Source: an uncultured Bacilli bacterium (GTDB taxonomy: Bacteria; Bacillota_I; Bacilli_A; RF39; UBA660). Taken from it: 24,278 nt of DNA. Location: the NCBI GenBank assembly GCA_947626445.1, contig CANQSC010000011.1, forward strand, positions 1 to 24,278, read 5' to 3'. Position 1 is the stretch's first letter. Every line of letters begins with the position of its first letter. The notes below the pieces were generated by a model. That model worked only from the letters and a program-made list of their open reading frames with translations, was not told the DNA's origin and made no database searches. Shown piece by piece: positions 6,232 to 13,360 of the stretch. The position numbers and the translations under genes were made by a program.

Positions 6232-7876
6232 ACAATTACATAAAAGTTCTTTTATCGAAGGGACTATTTTAGCAACCTTAGCAATTGTTGTAACTAAGAT
6301 TTTGGGAATGATATATGTAATTCCATTTTATAGCTTAATTGGCGAGAAAGGAAGTGCTTTATATGCTTATGCATATAATATTTATGTGATATTTTTAAGT
6401 ATTGGAACAGCTGGTATTCCAACTGCTATTAGTAAATTAGTTAAAGAATATAGTACCTTAAATAATATTAAAGCTAAGAAACAAACTTATGATTTAGGTA
6501 AAAAATTAATTATGATTCTCTCTTTTATTATGTTTATATTATTATTTTGTTTTGCTAAACCAATTGCGGTTTTGATATTAGGAGAACTTAAAGGTGGGAA
6601 TACTATTTTAGATGTTAGTTTAGTTATTCGTCTTGTTTCTTTTGCTCTTTTGGTTATTCCTTTTTTAAGCGTTAATCGAGGTTTTTTACAAGGATATAAT
6701 ATTATTAAAGAATCTAGTTTTAGCCAAATAATTGAACAATTAGTTAGAATAATATTTATTTTATTAAGTTCTTTTATAGCTTTAAAAATATTTCACTCAT
6801 CAGTAACTGATGCTGTTTCTTTTGCCGTTTTTGGAGCTTTTGTTGGTGGTGTAGTTGCCGAAATATATTTACATTATAAAATGAAAAAACATGGTAAAGA
6901 ATTGAATTTGGATTATCAGATAAAAGACCATAAATTAAATAAAGAAATTATTTTAAAAATTATTAAGTATGCTATTCCTTTTGTAATTATCGATATCGTA
7001 ATATCAGTTTATAATTTTATTGATATGGTTTTTATTTCTAGAACTATGACTTATTTAGGATTTCTTGGAAGTACAACTGAGTTTGTGACTACTTCAATTG
7101 CGACTTGGGCAAATAAAATTAATATGATTGTAAACTCTATTGCCGTTGGTCTTACAATTAGTTTAATTCCAAATATCGTTGAAGCCTTTACATTAAAAAA
7201 ATGGCAAATTGTTGAACAAAGAGTAAATAAAGCTTTACAAATTCTGTTAATAACTAGTTTACCGATGGTTATAGGAATATCTTTATTATCGGATGGTATT
7301 TGGAGTATTTTCTATGAATATAATGAATTAGGAACACAAGTGTTAAGTATTGAAATCTTTACAGCATTGTTTTACAATTTTAACACTGTAGCTTTTACAA
7401 TTTTACAAAGTATGGACAAATTTAAAACTGTCTACTTATCAACTTTTATTGGATACATTACTAATGCTTTATTAGATATTCCTTTAATGCTTTTATGTTA
7501 TAAACTAAATATTAGTCCATTCTATGGAGCTTTAATCGCATCAATGATTGGTTTAGGATTAAGTACATATATTGCTTTAAGAAAAATTAAAAAAGACCAT
7601 AATCTTAAATATCATGAAACATTAAAAATATTTTGGAAAATGATTGTTCCTACTATTATAATGATTTTAATTGTTATTATTTTGAAAATTATTATTCCAC
7701 ATGATTTAACTAGTAAAGTATCTAGTATTTTATATGTTGGTTTAATAAGTATATTTGGTGGTTTAAGTTATCTTTATCTTCTTTATAAAAATAAAGTATT
7801 GGAGAAGGTTTTTGGTAAAAATTATTTAAATAAAATTATAAAAAAAATTACTTTTGGTAAAGTAAATTTTTCTTAA
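6218..7876 (+). CDS. MurJ/YtgP-SpoVB family lipid-linked flippase
   Basis: This 552-aa polytopic protein of the MOP superfamily has about 14 membrane segments. The N-terminus (FIEGTILATLAIVVTKILGMIYVIP..., GSALYAYAYNIYVIFLS) closely resembles Bacillus YtgP/MurJ, which flips lipid II for peptidoglycan synthesis. SpoVB is the sporulation paralogue. Linkage to a cse60-like gene leaves open a spore-cortex role, but the sequence looks closer to YtgP. The start is GTG 6218, overlapping the previous gene by 14 nt, with only a weak GGTGA upstream, so coupling is probable. Its stop codon overlaps that of the convergent gene by 3-4 nt and no terminator lies between them. Confidence 0.85.
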   Translation: MKKSKQLHKSSFIEGTILATLAIVVTKILGMIYVIPFYSLIGEKGSALYAYAYNIYVIFLSIGTAGIPTAISKLVKEYSTLNNIKAKKQTYDLGKKLIMILSFIMFILLFCFAKPIAVLILGELKGGNTILDVSLVIRLVSFALLVIPFLSVNRGFLQGYNIIKESSFSQIIEQLVRIIFILLSSFIALKIFHSSVTDAVSFAVFGAFVGGVVAEIYLHYKMKKHGKELNLDYQIKDHKLNKEIILKIIKYAIPFVIIDIVISVYNFIDMVFISRTMTYLGFLGSTTEFVTTSIATWANKINMIVNSIAVGLTISLIPNIVEAFTLKKWQIVEQRVNKALQILLITSLPMVIGISLLSDGIWSIFYEYNELGTQVLSIEIFTALFYNFNTVAFTILQSMDKFKTVYLSTFIGYITNALLDIPLMLLCYKLNISPFYGALIASMIGLGLSTYIALRKIKKDHNLKYHETLKIFWKMIVPTIIMILIVIILKIIIPHDLTSKVSSILYVGLISIFGGLSYLYLLYKNKVLEKVFGKNYLNKIIKKITFGKVNFS

Positions 7877-8193
7877 ACCATATACATATTTCCATCAGTA
7901 TTATAAGTATCATTTGTAAATGTAGTATTACCATTACTTTCTAAACGATTTATTCTAGCTTCTAAGCGATTTATAGATCTTTCTAATTTAGCAATTCTAG
8001 CGTCTATTTCATTCATATTTATTGGAGCTTCATTTGCATACATAGGATAACTAAGGGGCATATTAGATTGATAGTAACTAGAATTAGCCGTTACATTTGG
8101 CATATTTTGATAAGGTATTGGCATAGGCATTGGATTAGTATTCGCACTCATGTTAAAATTAGATTCAAAAAACGAATTGCGGTCTTTTTTCAT
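7873..8193 (-). CDS. Small coiled-coil protein, possible spore-coat type
   Basis: This 106-aa protein of unknown family has a Met/Pro/Asn/Tyr-rich first half (NPMPMPIPYQNMP...) and a short coiled coil at about residues 62-86 (IDARIAKLERSINRLEARI). The tail is Asn/Thr-rich. There is no signal peptide or membrane segment. A perfect AAGGAGG (8203-8209) lies 9 nt from the start, predicting strong expression. Upstream is CATATAATA with an AC 15 nt before it, close to mother-cell sigma-K or sigma-E promoters. Low-complexity composition plus coiled coil fits a coat or structural protein, but this is inference. It converges on the flippase gene with overlapping stop codons. Confidence 0.7.
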   Translation of the reverse strand: MKKDRNSFFESNFNMSANTNPMPMPIPYQNMPNVTANSSYYQSNMPLSYPMYANEAPINMNEIDARIAKLERSINRLEARINRLESNGNTTFTNDTYNTDGNMYMV

Positions 8194-8216
8194 GAAGATT
8201 ATCCTCCTTTTTAATT

Positions 8217-8242
8217 TATTATATGTTATTTACCTAGAATGT
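8217..8242 (-). promoter_or_regulatory. Possible sigma-K/sigma-E-like promoter of the coiled-coil gene
   Basis: Read on the minus strand: AC (8242-8241), 15 nt, CATATAATA (8225-8217). The -10 fits CATANNNTA; the spacing is one short of the usual 16. It also contains TATAAT (8218-8223), so sigma-A use cannot be excluded. Confidence 0.4.
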
Positions 8243-8271
8243 TGCATTTTATTAAAATTATGAGATAATAA
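8242..8271 (+). promoter_or_regulatory. Possible promoter of trmB
   Basis: TTGCAT (8242-8247), 18-nt spacer, TAATAA (8266-8271). It is a weak match but the only candidate in the short divergent gap. Confidence 0.35.
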
Positions 8272-8293
8272 AAAACATGAAAAAGGTGATTTA

Positions 8294-8923
8294 ATGCGTT
8301 TAAGAAATGTTAAAAATGCTTTAGATATTTTAAATGATAGTAAATATTTTATTAAAGATAATTATCAAGGTAAATGGTCTAATCTTTTTAAAAATAATAA
8401 TCCCATATCTTTAGAAATTGGTTGTGGTAAAGGTGATTTTTTAATTGAGATGGCTAAGACTTTTCCTAATATTAATTTTATTGGAATTGAAAAATATGAA
8501 AGTGTTTTAGTAAGAGCAATTGAAAAAGTAAATAATTTAGAACTTAATAATCTTTATTTTATGAATATTGATGCTTTACAATTAACTAATTATTTTAATA
8601 AAGAAATAGATACAATTTATTTAAATTTCTCAGACCCTTGGCCTAAGAAAAGACATGCTAAAAGAAGACTTACTTCACCAATCTTCTTAGATATTTATGA
8701 ACAAATCTTTAAAAGTAATCCTCATATATTTTTAAAAACCGATAATCCTATTTTATTTGCCTATAGTTTAGAAACTTTAAGTTCTAAAGATTATGTCTTT
8801 AATAAAGTGTCCCTCGATTTAGCAAATGAAGATTTATTTAATATTCCAACCGAATATGAAACTAAGTATCGAGAGTTAAGTTATAAAATTAATTATTTAG
8901 AAGCTGTAAAAAAGCACCGGTAG
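8294..8923 (+). CDS. trmB: tRNA (guanine-N7-)-methyltransferase
   Basis: The 209-aa protein makes m7G46 in tRNA from S-adenosylmethionine. Motif I EIGCGKGDF (41-49) is the AdoMet-binding loop. SDPWPKKRHAKRRLT (about 113-127) and TEYETKYREL near the C-terminus are TrmB signatures. The length is normal. AAAGGTGA lies 4 nt before ATG 8294. It is transcribed alone, with a terminator overlapping its last codons. Confidence 0.95.
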   Translation: MRLRNVKNALDILNDSKYFIKDNYQGKWSNLFKNNNPISLEIGCGKGDFLIEMAKTFPNINFIGIEKYESVLVRAIEKVNNLELNNLYFMNIDALQLTNYFNKEIDTIYLNFSDPWPKKRHAKRRLTSPIFLDIYEQIFKSNPHIFLKTDNPILFAYSLETLSSKDYVFNKVSLDLANEDLFNIPTEYETKYRELSYKINYLEAVKKHR

Positions 8924-8935
8924 TTGGTGCTTTTT
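8909..8935 (+). terminator. Terminator overlapping the trmB stop codon
   Basis: AAAAAGCACC (8909-8918) pairs perfectly with GGTGCTTTTT (8926-8935). The TAG stop (8921-8923) sits in the 7-nt loop. The A run gives the reverse strand a T tail too. Confidence 0.9.
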
Positions 8936-8944
8936 ACTTGTAAT

Positions 8945-8975
8945 GCAATGAAATTTAATTAATCTTCATTGCTTT
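8945..8975 (+). terminator. Second hairpin after trmB
   Basis: GCAATGAA (8945-8952) pairs with TTCATTGC (8965-8972) around a 12-nt loop, followed only by TTTATTAT. It may be a back-up terminator or an RNA-stabilising stem. Confidence 0.45.
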
Positions 8976-9018
8976 ATTATAATATCCAATTATTAAAAAA
9001 TTATACCAAAAAACTTAA

Positions 9019-9048
9019 TTTACAAGAAAACTATTTTCGTGTTATAAT
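9019..9048 (+). promoter_or_regulatory. Promoter of the lipoprotein-YtxH operon
   Basis: TTTACA (9019-9024), 18-nt spacer, TATAAT (9043-9048) preceded by TGT (extended -10). It lies inside the longest open frame of the next gene and so fixes the true start downstream at 9071. Confidence 0.8.
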
Positions 9049-9070
9049 GAATCCACGACAAGGTGATAGA

Positions 9071-9715
9071 ATGAAAAAAAAGTTTTTATGTCTATGCTTA
9101 TTAATAATATGTACAGGGTGTTCTAATTTAAAGAATTTAGATTATGAACAAATCTTAAATACAGCGTTTAATAGTAATTATAATATAACTAATGAAAACC
9201 GCAAAGGATATCTTTATTATTTACCTAAAGGAATGCGAATAATTAAATCGACTGGTAATAATGAAATCTTATCTAAAAATCAAGATCTTTATTATTTATA
9301 TGTCGATTTAGTAAGTTATTATAATAAAGTTGAAAGTAATTATAAAGAAAAAAAGGATGTTATATTTAGTAAAAATATTAAAAAAGATGATAAATTTGGC
9401 TATTTAGAAATAAAAAAAACTACAAATGAAAAATATTTTATTGAAATCATGTACAATTATGCTAAAATAGAAGTGATAGTAAAAGAAGAAAACCTCAAGG
9501 AGGCTCTTACATATTGTTCAACAATTTTAACATCTATTAACTATCAAGATATTGTTTTAAAAAGTCTTATGGAAGAAAATTCTTTAAAGTCTAGTGAAGT
9601 CATGTACAACATTTTTGAAACGGCTGATACGGAAAGTAGTTATTTACAAATTGCTGAAGAGTATGGTCAATATGAAGAAGATGAAAGTGTTGATCCAGAT
9701 TTTATAAGAAGATAA
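9071..9715 (+). CDS. Predicted lipoprotein, unknown function
   Basis: The 214-aa product begins MKKKFLCLCLLIICTGCSN, a lipoprotein signal peptide with Cys17 as the probable lipidated residue. Position -3 is Cys rather than the usual Leu, so the lipobox is slightly atypical. The mature part has YLYYLPKGM near residue 45 and a Glu/Asp-rich tail. The frame is open from a TTG at 8969, but that lies in a hairpin upstream of the promoter. ATG 9071 follows AAGGTGAT at 3-nt spacing. It is first of four co-directional, closely packed genes that all look envelope-linked. No recognised domain. Confidence 0.75.
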   Translation: MKKKFLCLCLLIICTGCSNLKNLDYEQILNTAFNSNYNITNENRKGYLYYLPKGMRIIKSTGNNEILSKNQDLYYLYVDLVSYYNKVESNYKEKKDVIFSKNIKKDDKFGYLEIKKTTNEKYFIEIMYNYAKIEVIVKEENLKEALTYCSTILTSINYQDIVLKSLMEENSLKSSEVMYNIFETADTESSYLQIAEEYGQYEEDESVDPDFIRR

Positions 9716-9733
9716 GAAAGCGGGTAAAAAGAA

Positions 9734-10600
9734 ATGAAATTATTTAACAAGTTAAAAAATGTATTATTTGAGGAAGAAGAAATAGAAGTTCCAGTTGATG
9801 AACAAACTGTTAAAATACCAACAATTGAACCTCCTAAAAAAGTAGATAAAATGGTTTTTAAAGAAAAAGAAGAAGAACCTATTGTAACTGATAGAGAATT
9901 ATTTAAAGCTGAAAAAACTTTTGACTTTCCGGCTTTTGATGATCATGAGTTTGATAGTATGAAACATATCTCTTTAGATTTAAATGATGAAGAAGAAAAA
10001 CATGAAGAACCTGAGAAAAAAGAAAGTATGTCAATTAATCTTTTTGATCATGAAAAACCAAAGATTAAAAAGCCTGTAAAAGAAGAAAAGAAAAAAGATG
10101 AAATAAAAGGAAGAGCCTATCCTCCTAAGAAAGAAGAAGTAAAAACATCTAAGTTTAGACCATCTCCAGTTATTTCACCGGTTTATGGAATACTAGATAA
10201 GAATTATAAAAAAGAAGATTTAGTTGTTAGAGAACCTAAAAAAGATATAGATGTTGATGTTGTAAGAAAAAAAGCTTTTGGAACTTTAGAAGAAGACTTA
10301 GAAAAAACTTTAAATAAACCAGTTAAAAAATTCTATAAAGAACGTGAAGAAGAATTACCAAAACCAAAAGAAGAAGAAAAATCTATTGAAGATTTATTAG
10401 AAGAAACATCATATGATGTTATTGATTTAAAAAATGAAGAAATTAATGAAGAAGATACATTTGAAACAAATACAATTGAACTTGAACAAGTTGATAAACC
10501 AAAAGAAAAAACTAAAGAAGAAAAAGAAGAAGAAACTTTAGAAAATGATTTATTTGATTTAATTGATTCAATGTATGACAATAGAGAGGATGAGGAATAA
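9734..10600 (+). CDS. Highly charged, largely disordered protein
   Basis: This 288-aa protein is dominated by Glu, Lys and Asp, with no membrane segment or recognised domain. Short ordered-looking islands include the N-terminus (MKLFNKLKNVLFEEEE) and KFRPSPVISPVYGILDKNY (about residues 140-160), a conserved-looking motif of the kind that acts as a docking peptide. The second half is Glu-rich. It lies 18 nt after the lipoprotein gene and its stop overlaps the next start (TAATG). Operon context suggests a cytoplasmic partner of an envelope or division process, which is inference. Its composition creates long shadow frames on the other strand. Confidence 0.7.
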   Translation: MKLFNKLKNVLFEEEEIEVPVDEQTVKIPTIEPPKKVDKMVFKEKEEEPIVTDRELFKAEKTFDFPAFDDHEFDSMKHISLDLNDEEEKHEEPEKKESMSINLFDHEKPKIKKPVKEEKKKDEIKGRAYPPKKEEVKTSKFRPSPVISPVYGILDKNYKKEDLVVREPKKDIDVDVVRKKAFGTLEEDLEKTLNKPVKKFYKEREEELPKPKEEEKSIEDLLEETSYDVIDLKNEEINEEDTFETNTIELEQVDKPKEKTKEEKEEETLENDLFDLIDSMYDNREDEE

Positions 10601-10929
10601 TGGTCTTTTTACAAGAATTTTTACCAATAGTTATTTATATTTTATTAATTATTATTTTATTAATAGGAATTGTTTTAGCAATTAAATTAATTATAACTTT
10701 AGATAAAGTTGAAAGAACTGTAGATAATGTAAATGAAAAAGTTCATGCTTTAGATAGTTTATTTAGAATTATTGATACAACTACTGATAAGATTGTTTTA
10801 GTAACTGATAAAGTTGTTGAAACAGTAGTTAGTATGATTACGGGATTATTTACTAAGAAAAAAAGTAAAAAAGAAGAAGCTGAAGTAGTAGAAGTAAAAA
10901 CCACAACTAAGAAAAAGAGTGCTAAATAA
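10600..10929 (+). CDS. DUF948/YtxG-like membrane protein
   Basis: The 109-aa protein has one N-terminal membrane segment (about residues 5-30), an amphipathic helical region (TLDKVERTVDNVNEKVHALDSLF) and a Lys-rich tail. This matches the general plan of DUF948 proteins, which in Bacillus lie next to ytxH as they do here. The start ATG 10600 overlaps the upstream stop by one base (TAATG), and the downstream start does the same, so the three genes are translationally coupled. Function is unknown; general-stress or envelope roles are suggested for ytxG/ytxH. Confidence 0.65.
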   Translation: MVFLQEFLPIVIYILLIIILLIGIVLAIKLIITLDKVERTVDNVNEKVHALDSLFRIIDTTTDKIVLVTDKVVETVVSMITGLFTKKKSKKEEAEVVEVKTTTKKKSAK

Positions 10930-11432
10930 TGGATGGTAAACATCGTAAATTTATAACTGGAGCCTTAGTTGGCTTAGGTTTAGGTTTACTAATCGCACCA
11001 AGTGAAGGTAGTGAATCTAGAAAAGAATTAAAGAAATCTTTAAATGATTTATTAGATTCTGTTAAAAATATTGATATTGAAAAAACTAAATCAGCTTTTA
11101 TGAAAAGATTAAGTGAAATTAAAGATGAATTAATGGGCTTAGATGATGAAACTAGAAAAGAATTAGTTAAATTAAAATTAAATAAAATTAAAGAAACTTG
11201 TGAAGAATTAGAAAATATTGCTAAAGAAAATAAAATAGTTAAAATTGAAAATACAGCAAAAGAAGTAGAAGAAAGAATTGATATAATTTTAGATGAAATT
11301 AATAGCAAGAAAAAGACGGTAACTGTAAAGAAAAAAACTACAACTAAACCTAAAACAGCTAAGCCAAAAACAACAGTTAGAAAAACAGTTACTAAAAAAA
11401 CTGTAAAGAAAAAAAGTAAAAATAATGATTAA
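10929..11432 (+). CDS. YtxH-like protein
   Basis: The 167-aa protein has an N-terminal hydrophobic Gly-zipper segment followed by a proline and charged helix (ITGALVGLGLGLLIAPSEGS, then ESRKELKK), the signature of the YtxH family. A long helical region follows (about 35-120). The final 45 residues are a Lys/Thr-rich tail (KKKTTTKPKTAKPKTT), probably disordered and able to bind nucleic acid or anionic polymer. The start overlaps the previous stop (TAATG). It is the last gene of the operon. Confidence 0.75.
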   Translation: MDGKHRKFITGALVGLGLGLLIAPSEGSESRKELKKSLNDLLDSVKNIDIEKTKSAFMKRLSEIKDELMGLDDETRKELVKLKLNKIKETCEELENIAKENKIVKIENTAKEVEERIDIILDEINSKKKTVTVKKKTTTKPKTAKPKTTVRKTVTKKTVKKKSKNND

Positions 11433-11438
11433 TGTTAG

Positions 11439-11466
11439 ACCTATATTTTTAGAAGTATAGGTTTTA
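11439..11466 (+). terminator. Terminator of the four-gene operon
   Basis: ACCTATA (11439-11445) pairs with TATAGGT (11456-11462); a short T run follows. The 10-nt loop and short tail make it moderate. Confidence 0.65.
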
Positions 11467-11535
11467 TTATTAATAAAAATGAAAAAAAATAATTTGTAGT
11501 GTAGAATTCGCCTTTTAATAAAGAAATAATACTTA

Positions 11536-11564
11536 GTGACTTTTAAATAAATGTTTGATAAAAT
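11536..11564 (+). promoter_or_regulatory. Promoter of the AAA-ATPase-like gene
   Basis: GTGACT (11536-11541), 17-nt spacer, TAAAAT (11559-11564) preceded by TGA (extended -10). Confidence 0.5.
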
Positions 11565-11590
11565 TAATTTAAAGAAAGAGGGCTTAAGTA

Positions 11591-13270
11591 ATGAAAAAAA
11601 TACCTTACGGAAAGATTGATTTTAAAAGATTAATAGAAGAAAATTGTTATTATATAGATAAAACAATGTATTTAGAAAAATTAGAAAATGTTCAAGATAC
11701 ATTATTTTATTTAAGACCAGGAAGATTTGGTAAAAGTTTATTTACAAGTATGATGACTTATTATTATGATATAAATAGTAAAGATTTATTTAATAAATTA
11801 TTTAATGGCTTATACATTCATAAACATCCAACTGAAGAAAAGAATAGCTATTATATCTTAAAATTTGATTTTTCTGGAATAACATCAGCAAATAAAAATG
11901 AAAAAGAGCTTGAAGAACAATTTAAAAGTAAAGTAAAAAGTGGTATAAAAAATTTTGATAATAATTATAAGTTTAATATAGATGCAAAGGGAGAAACTAC
12001 AAATCAAATAATTGTAAATTTCTTAGATGATTTTAAATCATTAGATTTAGAAAATAAAATATATATAATAATAGATGAATATGATAATTTTACCAATGCA
12101 ATATTAGAAGGAAATGCAGAACGTTTTAAAAATATTGTTGGAAATGAAGGATTTATAAAAGCTTTTTATGCCTCAATAAAAGAATATATGGGCTTAGGAG
12201 TAATAGGAAGATTTTTTGCAACAGGAATATGTCCAATAACATTAGATAGTATGACAACAGGATTTAATATAGCAACAAATATATCAAATTATGAAGAATT
12301 TAATAGTATGATTGGTTTAACTCATAAAGAAGTAGATAATTTATTAAATGAAGTAGTAGAAGAAAAAAATAAGCGTGAAGAAATAAAACAAATCATGATT
12401 GAAAACTATGATGGTTATTTATTTAATGAAGATGCTAAAGAAAGAGTATTTAATGCAACATTAGTAATGTATTTATTAGATTTTTATCAAAATTATAAAA
12501 GTATTCCTAAGAAATTAATTGATACAAATATAGTTGTAAATTATGGAAAAATTGAAAATATATTAAAATTAAAAAACAATGATTTTTATGAAGAAATATT
12601 AGATGAATTATTAAAAACAAGTGAAATAAATGGGACATTAAAATATAGTTTTAATTTATTAGGAAGTTTAAATAAAGATGATATAATAAGTTTATTATAT
12701 TATTTTGGCTATTTAACAATAAAAGAATATAATGAAGTATTAAATAAACTAAAATTTAAAATACCAAATAAAATAATGAAGGAAACATATAATAATTATT
12801 TTATAGATATCTTAGAAAAATTAAAAATAGAATTTACTGATTGTAAATTAGAAGATAGTTATGAAGAAATATTATTTGAAAGTAAAATAAATAAAATAAG
12901 TTTATATGTAAGTGAAATATTAAAATTAAGTGATAATAGAATATTCATGAAGTTTGATGAAAAGTATATAGCGTTAATATATTATACATTATTAAGACAT
13001 CCAGCAATAAATACTTATTTAGAATATCCATGTAAAAATGGATATATAGATATAATGCTTTTTAAAAATAATAATTTAATGAAAAATAATATAATGATTG
13101 AATTAAAATATATTAAGAAAAAAGATTATAGTGAAGAATTATTAGAAGAAAAAATAAAAGAAGGAAAGAGTCAATTAGTAAGTTATAGTAAAGATGAAAG
13201 ACTTGGTAATCCAATAAAGTATTTAGTAGTATTTGTTGGTAATGAATTAAAATTAGTAGAAAATGTGTAA
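11591..13270 (+). CDS. AAA-ATPase-like / PD-(D/E)XK nuclease domain protein
   Basis: The 559-aa protein has the usual order for this family. A short N-terminal lead (YGKIDFKRLIEENCYYIDKT) is followed by a P-loop RPGRFGKS (42-49), a Walker B-like IIIDEYDNF (about 157-165) and a long helical middle. A C-terminal PD-(D/E)XK (DUF1703) domain has GYIDIMLF and IELKY as the probable Asp and Glu-x-Lys active site. Such proteins occur in many near-identical copies in gut Bacteroidetes and Firmicutes; their role is unsettled (mobile or defence-related). AAGAGGG is 8 nt upstream of ATG 11591. Codon use (ATA for Ile, GTA, GGA) differs from the core genes and matches the next gene, suggesting separate acquisition. 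It appears intact. Confidence 0.85.
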   Translation: MKKIPYGKIDFKRLIEENCYYIDKTMYLEKLENVQDTLFYLRPGRFGKSLFTSMMTYYYDINSKDLFNKLFNGLYIHKHPTEEKNSYYILKFDFSGITSANKNEKELEEQFKSKVKSGIKNFDNNYKFNIDAKGETTNQIIVNFLDDFKSLDLENKIYIIIDEYDNFTNAILEGNAERFKNIVGNEGFIKAFYASIKEYMGLGVIGRFFATGICPITLDSMTTGFNIATNISNYEEFNSMIGLTHKEVDNLLNEVVEEKNKREEIKQIMIENYDGYLFNEDAKERVFNATLVMYLLDFYQNYKSIPKKLIDTNIVVNYGKIENILKLKNNDFYEEILDELLKTSEINGTLKYSFNLLGSLNKDDIISLLYYFGYLTIKEYNEVLNKLKFKIPNKIMKETYNNYFIDILEKLKIEFTDCKLEDSYEEILFESKINKISLYVSEILKLSDNRIFMKFDEKYIALIYYTLLRHPAINTYLEYPCKNGYIDIMLFKNNNLMKNNIMIELKYIKKKDYSEELLEEKIKEGKSQLVSYSKDERLGNPIKYLVVFVGNELKLVENV

Positions 13271-13299
13271 AGAATAGTGTCAAGCTATTCTCTTTTTCT
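13271..13299 (+). terminator. Terminator of the AAA-ATPase-like gene
   Basis: AGAATAG (13271-13277) pairs with CTATTCT (13285-13291) around a 7-nt loop, then CTTTTTC. Its tail runs into the TTGACA of the next promoter region. Confidence 0.75.
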
Positions 13300-13340
13300 T
13301 GACAGTTCTATAGGGGGGGGGGTTAAACTTAGAATATAAT
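13299..13340 (+). promoter_or_regulatory. Promoter region with G10 tract, probably phase-variable
   Basis: TTGACA (13299-13304) is a consensus -35. Candidate -10 boxes are TAGAAT (13330-13335) and TATAAT (13335-13340). Ten G (13313-13322) lie between them, giving spacers of 25 or 30 nt rather than 17. Loss of eight G would set TTGACA and TAGAAT exactly 17 nt apart. Homopolymer G tracts between -35 and -10 tune transcription in known cases such as Neisseria porA. Confidence 0.55.
13313..13322 (+). repeat. Homopolymer run of ten G
   Basis: This is by far the longest G or C run in an otherwise very AT-rich window. It is non-coding, 38 nt before the start of a surface-protein gene. Confidence 0.95.
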
Positions 13341-13360
13341 AGAAAAGGAGTAGAAAAAAT

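Noticed and set aside
8969..9070. TTG 8969 as the start of the lipoprotein gene
   Set aside because: It is inside a hairpin and upstream of a strong promoter; it would bury the lipoprotein signal peptide.
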